In this document: piece after piece, positions 1-5,085 of the stretch
How positions within the stretch are numbered: the stretch's first letter is position 1
Layout of the letters: each line of letters begins with the position of its first letter
Assembly (NCBI GenBank): GCA_030608925.1
Contig: JAUWDF010000077.1
Coordinates: forward strand, 1-5,085
Direction of reading: 5' to 3'
DNA from: Candidatus Bathyarchaeota archaeon
Lineage (GTDB): Archaea; Thermoproteota; Bathyarchaeia; Bathyarchaeales; SOJC01
DNA length: 5,085 nucleotides
Program-made: the position numbers and the translations under genes
Notes under the pieces: model-generated
Told to the model about the DNA's origin: nothing
Databases searched by the model: none
What the model saw: the letters and a program-made list of their open reading frames with translations, nothing else

Positions 1-125
1 TAGACGCTGCTGAAGCAACAACACCACCACCTCCCCCATTGCCAGTGGAGATGATTGTGATTGTTGCAGGGGCTGCAGTCGCTGTCGTCGTGATAGTTGC
101 AGTAGTTTGGTTGAAGCGAAAATAG
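1..125 (+). CDS. 3' end of a C-terminally membrane-anchored extracellular protein, probably the ABC transporter solute-binding subunit (partial)
   Basis: Only the last 40 codons are present. They are read in the frame that starts at base 3 and ends at the TAG at 123-125. The visible tail has three parts: a small-residue and proline-rich stretch (ATTPPPPPLPVE), about 20 hydrophobic residues rich in Val, Ala and Ile (bases 51-110), and a short basic end (LKRK). This is a stalk, a membrane helix and a stop-transfer signal, so the bulk of the protein should lie outside the cell with its C-terminus anchored. Many archaeal solute-binding proteins are tethered this way, and the gene lies directly upstream of a Dpp/Opp-type permease and its ATPases, so a family 5 (OppA/DppA-like) binding protein is the natural inference. 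The ligand-binding domain itself lies outside the window, so another anchored surface protein remains possible. Confidence 0.7.
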   Translation, partial: DAAEATTPPPPPLPVEMIVIVAGAAVAVVVIVAVVWLKRK

Positions 126-137
126 TCTATGACATTG

Positions 138-188
138 CTACAGTAAAAGGAGATGTAGTCCCCTTTTACTGTAGATCTTCCTTTTTTT
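138..188 (+). terminator. Hairpin plus T-tract terminator after the putative binding-protein gene
   Basis: A perfect 13-bp inverted repeat pairs 138-150 (CTACAGTAAAAGG) with 162-174 (CCTTTTACTGTAG) around an 11-base loop. A run of seven T begins 7 bases after the stem, at 182-188. The hairpin starts 12 bases after the stop codon at 125. There is no matching A-tract on the left, so it looks one-directional. Archaeal termination depends mainly on T-tracts, so the hairpin may act at least as much as a 3'-end stabiliser. Full or partial termination here would uncouple binding-protein expression from the permease and ATPase genes. Confidence 0.8.
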
Positions 189-247
189 GATTCGTTCATT
201 CTCTCAAGATATTCCTCAATACTATTCTGAAACCAACTCTTACACGT

Positions 248-257
248 AATTTAATTA
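248..257 (+). promoter_or_regulatory. Possible archaeal TATA box for the permease operon
   Basis: The AT-rich stretch AATTTAATTA, followed by TTTT, is the best TATA-like site between the terminator and the permease gene. It resembles the archaeal TTTAWATA consensus only loosely. If used, transcription would begin about 25 bases downstream, near 280, leaving a leader of about 90 nt before the TTG at 369. The rest of the gene-free stretch shows no clear BRE, operator or RNA fold. This is a weak call made by eye. Confidence 0.25.
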
Positions 258-368
258 TTTTCCTAAGAAAAGACTTATGAAGTTGGATGATTTTCAATTG
301 CAACACCAGAATTTGTCTATGGTCCATCCAGCTAAGATAAGTAGAATGGATAATTTCAAGTTTAGTCC

Positions 369-3083
369 TTGAATAGCAGAAATGAACATGAAGAGAATTG
401 GAGAGTGACAACAGTAGCACTAAGAGATTTGCTGGTAAAAAGAACAGTACAAGCAATTGTAACGATCTTCATTGTACTAGCGATAGATTTCGCTATTTTT
501 CACCTGATGCCAGGAAGTATCATAGATAGACTAGCAAGTAACCCCAACCTCAATGAAGCTGTTATAGAGCAGATAATACGGCAATTTGGACTAGACTTGC
601 CATTAGAGGTCCAGTTTGTGAGATTCATTGTGAATTTCTTGCAGGGCAATTTTGGTGTTTCGTTTTTCTATGGGGCAGAGTTTAATATTGGCGCAATTAT
701 CTCAGAGCGGCTGGTAAATACACTCTTCCTGATGATTCCTGCTGATATAATTGCCATTTTTCTGGGTTTGTGGGTTGGCAAGAATGCTGCATGGCATCGG
801 AGGAAGCGTCGTGATGTCATTGGTCTTTCTATTTCACTTGTCACTTATGCCATCCCAGGCTTCTGGCTAGCCATGATTGCGGTTCTAATTTTCGGTTTTA
901 AGCTCCAGCTAGTACCCACGGACCCCTACAATCTCACACGATCATTCAACGAATATGGCGGCGATTTCCTAGGTTTCCTGGTAGATGCCATTGCACACCT
1001 AATTCTACCTATTCTAATTCTTGTCATTGTAATCTTTGGTGTGTTCACGCTCATTATGAGAAACTCACTTCTTGATGTCATAAATGAAGATTACATGCTC
1101 ACAGCAAAAGCAAAGGGTTTCTCTGATAAAGACCAACTCAATAAAGAAGCAGTACCCAATGCTAGGATTCCTGTTGCCACTGTTATCTCTATTCAAATAG
1201 GTTTCTCTGTAGTTGGTGCTCTATTAATTGAAATTGTCTTCAATTATCATGGTATCGGCCGTCTCATCTGGGATGCTGTTGTGCATAGAGACTTTCCAAT
1301 GCTGCAGGCAACGTTCTTTGTATTCACTGTGGTCCTTGTTGTTACGAATCTCATTGCAGATTTCTTGTACTACTACATGGATCCTAGAATTCGGGTTGAG
1401 GGAGAGGTAAAGATTACAGAGAAAGGTGCCTCAGTGTTATCCCGCAAAAGACCGAGTTTCACCATAATCATCATGACACTCTTGATTATTTTGGATCTAT
1501 TTGTGTTCGTGATTACACCAAGAAGCATTCTACAGATAATCTTACTTACCATCGCTGTTTCACTAGTCCTTGAAAGAAGAAGAGTGCTGGGATACCTGAG
1601 GATATTCACCTACCCATATAGACTATCAAACCTACGGTTCACATGGAAATCGAGAAAAGTAAAACTATTTGATAGATTTGCCAACCTCATGTTAATGTTA
1701 GGATTCCTATTCATATCCTTCCTATTGATTGCAGATATTATGAACATCCCCTTTACTTTTACAGGAGTCTTGAGTGTCAGCATCAATATGATAGTGATTG
1801 GTGTAGTCTGCAAATTTATCGGAGCGATTGCTGAGAAACCAGAAAGATTGTCAACCACATACAATGAAATTATTGGAAATAGATTGGGCCTTATTGGTCT
1901 GATTGTCGTGGTGCTATTTAGCGGAATTGCTTTGTTTGGTGATGTCATTGCTCCTTATGACCCGAAGTTGATAGGGGCTGGCCCTTCATTCTCCCCACCT
2001 ACAGCATTGCCTCAGACATTAGGACTTGTTTTGAGTCTATCTTTTGTTTTACTCTTCATCGGAATATTGCTCTGGCTATACTCCAACCGCTTAGGCATGT
2101 CTGAAGTTCCAGCATTTTTCCGAATGACTTGTTATGGTATCCTTGTGGCGGAAATCGGAGTTGCTCTTGCTTTTGCTGCAGTCTTCAAGAACATCCTGCC
2201 CTCCTTTATTGGAGCTCTTGTCTTAGTATTTCTTGGAGGGTTCTACTCGCTCAGAGTAATATGGAGATACAGAGGTTCTCAGAAACCTGCACTTCGGACT
2301 AATATACCTAGAATTAGTTCATTTTCTGTTCTCTTTGTTGGATGCTCATTTCTCGTCTACTTTTTATACCTTCTAATGACGTATCAGCCTACTAGTATCA
2401 TTGATTTCCATCTGTTGGGAACTGATCAGCTGGGCTATGATCTATTTAGTGGCATAATAATTGGAACTAGAATTACACTTTTGATTGGATTACTGGCAAC
2501 AGCCATCTCAATTACAATAGGTACAACAATTGGACTCACATCAGGATACTATGGTGGTCTAGTGGATGCACTATTGATGCGTTTTACAGACATGTTTTTT
2601 GTGATTCCAAGCTTTGTACTGATGATTATCGTTGCGGCAGTTGTTGGTCCATCACTTCAAACTATGCTTATTGTGATAGGTGTCTTCTCATGGGCGACCA
2701 CTGCTAGAATCGTAAGGGGTCAAGTTCTTTCAATCAAAGAACGTGGATATATCGAAAGGATACGATCAATCGGAGGTGGCAACTTCTATATCATGACACG
2801 ACATGTACTACCAGCTGTTATTCCACTGATAATTGTCCAGACTGTGTTATTGATCATGAATTCGATTTTCTTTGAGATATCTCTGGACTTTGTTGGTCTA
2901 GGAGACCCTAGTATTGTGAGTTGGGGGTCACTATTGTTCCTGGCTTACAATCAAGGTATCTCAATAGGAATGGATTGGCTTGTCTATTCCCCCGGTTTTG
3001 CTATCATAATCCTGCTTGTCGGTATATCTTTTCTTGGATTTGGACTTGATGAGGTAACTAATCCTCGTCTTCGTCGGAGGTGA
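369..3083 (+). CDS. Fused DppB-DppC type ABC transporter permease (904 aa) with two extra multi-helix modules
   Basis: This one chain appears to form the whole membrane channel of a peptide/oligosaccharide importer. Residues 1-345 are a DppB-like half: TM1 at about 26-46 ending in LMPG, five more helices, the EAA coupling loop at 241-265 (DYMLTAKAKG then NKEAVPNA), and the closing DPRIR at 338-342. Residues 346-505 are a linker with about four helices. Residues 506-904 are a DppC-like half: first helix 508-527, APYDP at 528-532, an inserted block of about four helices (549-673), then LGTDQLGYD at 683-691, SGYYGG, the EAA loop at 794-816 (YIERIRSIGG then TRHVLPA), FVGLG at 841-845 and the closing NPRLRRR. 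Ordinary DppB and DppC are separate proteins of roughly 300-350 residues each, so this chain is over 200 residues longer than their sum. The start is TTG at 369, since a TAG at 363 closes the frame. GTG at 405 is an in-frame alternative, and neither has a clear ribosome site. The substrate cannot be read from the sequence. Confidence 0.93.
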   Translation: MNSRNEHEENWRVTTVALRDLLVKRTVQAIVTIFIVLAIDFAIFHLMPGSIIDRLASNPNLNEAVIEQIIRQFGLDLPLEVQFVRFIVNFLQGNFGVSFFYGAEFNIGAIISERLVNTLFLMIPADIIAIFLGLWVGKNAAWHRRKRRDVIGLSISLVTYAIPGFWLAMIAVLIFGFKLQLVPTDPYNLTRSFNEYGGDFLGFLVDAIAHLILPILILVIVIFGVFTLIMRNSLLDVINEDYMLTAKAKGFSDKDQLNKEAVPNARIPVATVISIQIGFSVVGALLIEIVFNYHGIGRLIWDAVVHRDFPMLQATFFVFTVVLVVTNLIADFLYYYMDPRIRVEGEVKITEKGASVLSRKRPSFTIIIMTLLIILDLFVFVITPRSILQIILLTIAVSLVLERRRVLGYLRIFTYPYRLSNLRFTWKSRKVKLFDRFANLMLMLGFLFISFLLIADIMNIPFTFTGVLSVSINMIVIGVVCKFIGAIAEKPERLSTTYNEIIGNRLGLIGLIVVVLFSGIALFGDVIAPYDPKLIGAGPSFSPPTALPQTLGLVLSLSFVLLFIGILLWLYSNRLGMSEVPAFFRMTCYGILVAEIGVALAFAAVFKNILPSFIGALVLVFLGGFYSLRVIWRYRGSQKPALRTNIPRISSFSVLFVGCSFLVYFLYLLMTYQPTSIIDFHLLGTDQLGYDLFSGIIIGTRITLLIGLLATAISITIGTTIGLTSGYYGGLVDALLMRFTDMFFVIPSFVLMIIVAAVVGPSLQTMLIVIGVFSWATTARIVRGQVLSIKERGYIERIRSIGGGNFYIMTRHVLPAVIPLIIVQTVLLIMNSIFFEISLDFVGLGDPSIVSWGSLLFLAYNQGISIGMDWLVYSPGFAIIILLVGISFLGFGLDEVTNPRLRRR
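1404..1883 (+). other. Linker module of the fused permease, about four transmembrane helices
   Basis: Residues 346-505 join the DppB and DppC halves and belong to neither. Hydrophobic segments lie at about 363-382, 386-402, 438-459 and 464-486. The loop between the second and third (about 403-435) is rich in Arg and Lys (ERRR, WKSRKVK), as expected for a cytoplasmic loop, and the flanks (KITEKG, SRKR; EKPER) are also charged. Four helices carry the chain from the cytoplasmic end of DppB back to the cytoplasmic start of DppC, which fits the normal topology of both. I recognise no known domain and no catalytic motif here. Helix limits are by eye. Confidence 0.7.
2013..2387 (+). other. Four-helix insertion inside the DppC-like half
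   Basis: Residues 549-673 separate APYDP (528-532) from LGTDQLG (683-689). In standard DppC/OppC proteins these motifs are only some 20-40 residues apart in the external loop after the first helix. The inserted part has hydrophobic segments at about 551-571, 588-607, 610-632 and 651-671. The loops predicted to be cytoplasmic carry Arg and Lys (SNRLG..FFRM and RYRGSQKPALR), and the predicted external turn (FKNILPS) is short, which agrees with the positive-inside rule. No family is recognised. Confidence 0.7.
3076..3083 (+). promoter_or_regulatory. Ribosome binding site of the DppD-type gene, overlapping the permease stop codon
   Basis: GGAGGTGA is a near-perfect complement of the usual 16S rRNA 3' end. 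It lies 4 bases before the ATG at 3088 and is also the Arg-stop end of the permease gene (cgg agg tga). It fixes the DppD start and points to translational coupling. Confidence 0.9.
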
Positions 3084-3087
3084 AATT

Positions 3088-4059
3088 ATGACAGCAGAAA
3101 GATCCAAAAACCTTCTCGAGATAAAGGACTTGAATGTGCATTACGAAACGAAAGAGGGAAATGTTCGAGCTGTACAGGAACTGAGTCTATCCGTAGATTG
3201 TGGAGAGTTTTTTGGAATTAGTGGCGAGAGTGGCTGTGGAAAGACTACAACTGCAATGACCATTATGCAGCTTTTACCAAGGGAAGGTATAGTAGACAGT
3301 GGATCCATCCGGTTTAATGGACGAGAAACTCTGGAATTTACCGAAGAAGAGATTCTCGATTTCCGATGGAAAAGAATATCTATGATTTTCCAAGGCTCAA
3401 TGAATGCACTCAACCCTGTTCACAAAGTCATAGATCAGATGAAAAATGTCATCTTATTGCACGAAGACACAACTGAGCCGGAAGCAATCGAACGATCACT
3501 CGATCTCCTCGAAGCGATGGGAATTGAAAGATCTAGGGGTGATGCTTATCCACACGAATTGAGTGGAGGTATGAAACAAAGAGTAATGATTGCATTGGCG
3601 CTTACGTGTCATCCGTCTCTTATCATAGCTGATGAGCCCACGACAGCACTTGATGTGATGATTCAAGCACAAATTCTTGAGCTTCTTAAACAACTAAGAG
3701 TTCAAACGAGTCTATCGCTGATTCTCATAACTCATGATCTATCGGTGATTGCTGAGACTTGCGATAAGGCCATAATCATGTATGCTGGCAGGATAATGGA
3801 AGAAGCTCCTGTTGACTCTCTCTTTGCGTCACCTGCTCATCCATATACACGTAAGCTCATTTCTTCGTTCCCAAGTGTATTAGGAGAGAAAGAGATTGAT
3901 TTCATTCCGGGTAACCCCCCAGACTTGATCAACCCTCCAAGCGGGTGTCCATATCATCCGAGATGCGATTTTGCAATAGATATATGCAAAGCCAAGATTC
4001 CAACCCTTGAGAGTAAGAATGGAATACGAGTTGCCTGTTTCAGGAGTGATGAGATATGA
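3088..4059 (+). CDS. dppD: Peptide/oligosaccharide ABC transporter ATP-binding protein, DppD/OppD type
   Basis: This cytoplasmic ATPase of 323 residues has the usual length for DppD/OppD and would hydrolyse ATP as a heterodimer with the next gene product. The motifs are complete and in order: Walker A GESGCGKTT at 46-54 (Lys52), Q-loop Gln102 in MIFQGSMNALNP, signature LSGGMKQR at 158-165, Walker B LIIADEP at 178-184 with Asp182 and Glu183, D-loop ALD at 187-189 and switch His216. The C-terminal oligopeptide-transporter extension holds HPYT at 251-254 and the SGCPYHPRC segment. Its Cys287, Cys293, Cys300 and Cys317 match the four cysteines reported to hold a [4Fe-4S] cluster in a structurally characterised DppD. 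MNALNP, as opposed to the PYGALN-type sequence of the next protein, fits the D rather than the F subunit. The gene starts 4 bases after the permease stop. Archaeal relatives may carry sugars, so the symbol denotes the family and not a proven substrate. Confidence 0.95.
   Translation: MTAERSKNLLEIKDLNVHYETKEGNVRAVQELSLSVDCGEFFGISGESGCGKTTTAMTIMQLLPREGIVDSGSIRFNGRETLEFTEEEILDFRWKRISMIFQGSMNALNPVHKVIDQMKNVILLHEDTTEPEAIERSLDLLEAMGIERSRGDAYPHELSGGMKQRVMIALALTCHPSLIIADEPTTALDVMIQAQILELLKQLRVQTSLSLILITHDLSVIAETCDKAIIMYAGRIMEEAPVDSLFASPAHPYTRKLISSFPSVLGEKEIDFIPGNPPDLINPPSGCPYHPRCDFAIDICKAKIPTLESKNGIRVACFRSDEI
4043..4049 (+). promoter_or_regulatory. Ribosome binding site of the DppF-type gene, inside the end of the DppD gene
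   Basis: GGAGTGA lies 6 bases upstream of the ATG at 4056 and is part of the coding end of the preceding gene. With the ATGA stop/start overlap it supports coupled translation of the two ATPases. Confidence 0.8.
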
Positions 4060-5039
4060 GTTCAGAATTTATCCTTGAAACACGTGACCTCAAAAAATGG
4101 TTTTCTGTAAGAAGTGGATTCTTTTCCAGAACAAAGGAATACGTTAAAGCTGTAGATGGTATGAGTATAAAGGTCAAGAGAGGGGAGATATTTGCAGTTG
4201 TGGGTGAGAGTGGGTGTGGAAAAACCACTCTTGCCAGAATGATTCTACGATTAGAAGAGGCTACAGAAGGGGAAATCTGGTTTGATGGAATTGAAATATC
4301 CAGAATGCCGCAACATGAGTTCAGGGAGTACCGCACTCGCATTCAAATGATATTCCAAGACCCATATGGTGCCCTTAATAGTAATATGCGCATTGGAGAT
4401 ATAGTTGCTGAACCTCCCAGAATTCACAGTGTGTATGCTTCTGTTGAAGAAGAAATAAAGAAGGTCAAAGAATCTCTTGAAAATGTAGGGATGACTCCTG
4501 CTGATGATTTCATTAATCGATACCCCCATGAACTCTCTGGAGGTCAGCGTCAGCGTGTAGCCATCGCCGCAGCTTTGGCTTTGGACCCAGATGTCCTTAT
4601 CGCCGATGAGCCTGTGTCCATGCTTGATGTTTCGATGAGAGGTCAAATTCTGAAGCTTCTTCTTGATCTCAGAGATAAAATGGGTATTACAATTCTATTC
4701 ATAACTCACAACTTGGCTGTAGCCAAGCAAATGGCCGATCGTATCGCGGTCACCTATCTAGGAAAAGTTGTAGAAACTGGCGATGCGAAACAGATAATCG
4801 ATGAACCTAATCATCCCTACACCAAGGCTCTTGTTTCGGTTGTACCTGTTCCGGATCCTGCAGCGAAACGTGAGAAGATACTTCTCACTGGAGAAACTCC
4901 AAACCCGATAAAAATGCCCAGTGGATGCAGATTCCATCCACGCTGCCCATTTGCCAAAGCAAGCTGTAGTGAGATTGAACCTGAACTCCAACTACAGCCA
5001 GATGGACGAATGGTAGCTTGTTTTGATGAGGGGGAATGA
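4056..5039 (+). CDS. dppF: Peptide/oligosaccharide ABC transporter ATP-binding protein, DppF/OppF type
   Basis: This is the second cytoplasmic ATPase (327 residues), the expected partner of the DppD-type protein. It shows Walker A GESGCGKTT at 50-58 (Lys56), Q-loop Gln101 in MIFQDPYGALN (the F-type form), signature LSGGQRQR at 160-167, Walker B VLIADEP at 180-186 with Asp184 and Glu185, D-loop SMLD at 188-191 and switch His218. The D-loop has Met where most relatives have Ala (SALD), probably a tolerated change. The C-terminal domain has HPYT at 253-256 and SGCRFHPRC, with Cys291, Cys297, Cys304 and Cys322 in the same spacing style as DppD, so an iron-sulfur cluster is possible here too. The residues before Walker A (about 18-32, RSGFFSRTKEYVKAV) match the insert typical of F subunits. 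The start overlaps the previous stop as ATGA and has its own ribosome site. Nothing suggests truncation. Confidence 0.95.
   Translation: MSSEFILETRDLKKWFSVRSGFFSRTKEYVKAVDGMSIKVKRGEIFAVVGESGCGKTTLARMILRLEEATEGEIWFDGIEISRMPQHEFREYRTRIQMIFQDPYGALNSNMRIGDIVAEPPRIHSVYASVEEEIKKVKESLENVGMTPADDFINRYPHELSGGQRQRVAIAAALALDPDVLIADEPVSMLDVSMRGQILKLLLDLRDKMGITILFITHNLAVAKQMADRIAVTYLGKVVETGDAKQIIDEPNHPYTKALVSVVPVPDPAAKREKILLTGETPNPIKMPSGCRFHPRCPFAKASCSEIEPELQLQPDGRMVACFDEGE
5029..5036 (+). promoter_or_regulatory. Probable ribosome binding site of the downstream gene
   Basis: The purine run AGGGGGAA, at the very end of the DppF-type gene, lies 7 bases before the ATG at 5044. It is a weaker match than the sites of the two ATPase genes, but its position supports the partial gene that follows. 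Confidence 0.5.
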
Positions 5040-5043
5040 TAAA

Positions 5044-5085
5044 ATGCCAAAGAGCGATCGACTGGATGATTTAGATTGCGCAATT
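5044..5085 (+). CDS. 5' end of a downstream gene, possibly an Lrp/AsnC-type regulator (partial)
   Basis: Fourteen codons are visible before the window ends: MPKSDRLDDLDCAI. The ATG lies 4 bases after the DppF stop codon, has a purine-rich site upstream and is in the same direction, so it probably belongs to the same transcript. The pattern LDDLDxxI resembles the first helix of Lrp/AsnC-family DNA-binding regulators, which commonly begin near 'LDxxDxxIL'. Such regulators often respond to amino acids, which would fit a peptide importer operon. With only 14 residues this is a suggestion. An unrelated enzyme or transporter-associated protein is equally open. Confidence 0.55.
   Translation, partial: MPKSDRLDDLDCAI

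Noticed and set aside
273..283. Short inverted repeat ACTT-ATG-AAGT as an operator before the permease gene
   Set aside because: Four-base arms are expected by chance in AT-rich DNA and there is no second copy.
196..456. Open frame of 86 codons on the - strand across the gene-free stretch and the permease start
   Set aside because: It overlaps the start of a clearly real gene on the other strand, has no ribosome site and shows no recognisable domain. Its hydrophobic N-terminal run is the complement of permease coding sequence.
1404..1883. Idea that the permease fusion is a sequencing or assembly artefact joining two genes
   Set aside because: The region between the halves is not a stop-free intergenic remnant. 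It codes for four hydrophobic segments with charged loops placed as topology requires, and no internal start with a ribosome site was seen before the DppC half.
4251..4646. 131-codon open frame on the - strand inside the DppF-type gene
   Set aside because: It lies wholly antisense to a well-conserved ATPase and has no family resemblance, so it is a shadow of that gene.
4817..5083. 88-codon open frame on the - strand spanning the DppF end and the next gene start
   Set aside because: It is antisense to the conserved cysteine-rich C-terminus of DppF and to the SD/start of the following gene. No independent evidence supports it.
1..5085. CRISPR array, tRNA/rRNA genes, insertion sequences or a defence system
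   Set aside because: No regularly spaced repeats, RNA-gene signatures or transposase motifs were seen. Nearly all of the window is explained by one transporter operon.

Overview
The window looks like part of an archaeal chromosome and carries most of one ABC importer operon of the dipeptide/oligopeptide (Dpp/Opp, PepT) type, all on the + strand. Three things suggest Archaea. The upstream gene ends in a Pro/Thr-rich stalk, one hydrophobic C-terminal helix and a basic tail, the way many archaeal substrate-binding proteins are anchored. The downstream genes have GGAGGTGA-like ribosome sites. The partial last gene begins like an Lrp/AsnC regulator, a class common in Archaea. Base composition is moderately AT-rich (about 40% GC by eye on sampled lines). 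A finer placement, for example among the Asgard archaea, is only a guess from general impression.

Layout: 1-125 is the 3' end of a membrane-anchored extracellular protein, most likely the solute-binding subunit. It is followed by a strong hairpin plus T-tract (138-188) and a gene-free stretch (189-368) with one weak TATA-like site. 369-3083 is a single 904-residue permease that fuses a DppB-type half to a DppC-type half. 3088-4059 (DppD-type) and 4056-5039 (DppF-type) are the two ATPases, tightly coupled to the permease by a 4-base gap and an ATGA overlap. 5044 onward is the start of another gene, cut by the window edge.

Together the products would make an importer: the anchored binding protein captures a peptide or oligosaccharide outside, the fused permease forms the whole translocation pore, and the DppD/DppF heterodimer powers it from the cytoplasm. 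Both ATPases keep all nucleotide-binding motifs and the C-terminal four-cysteine oligopeptide-transporter domain.

The notable part is the permease. Besides being a B-C fusion, it carries about eight predicted transmembrane helices beyond the usual twelve: four in a linker between the halves and four inserted in the DppC half between its first helix and the conserved LGTDQLG segment. Both additions contain an even number of helices, so the expected topology of both permease cores is kept.
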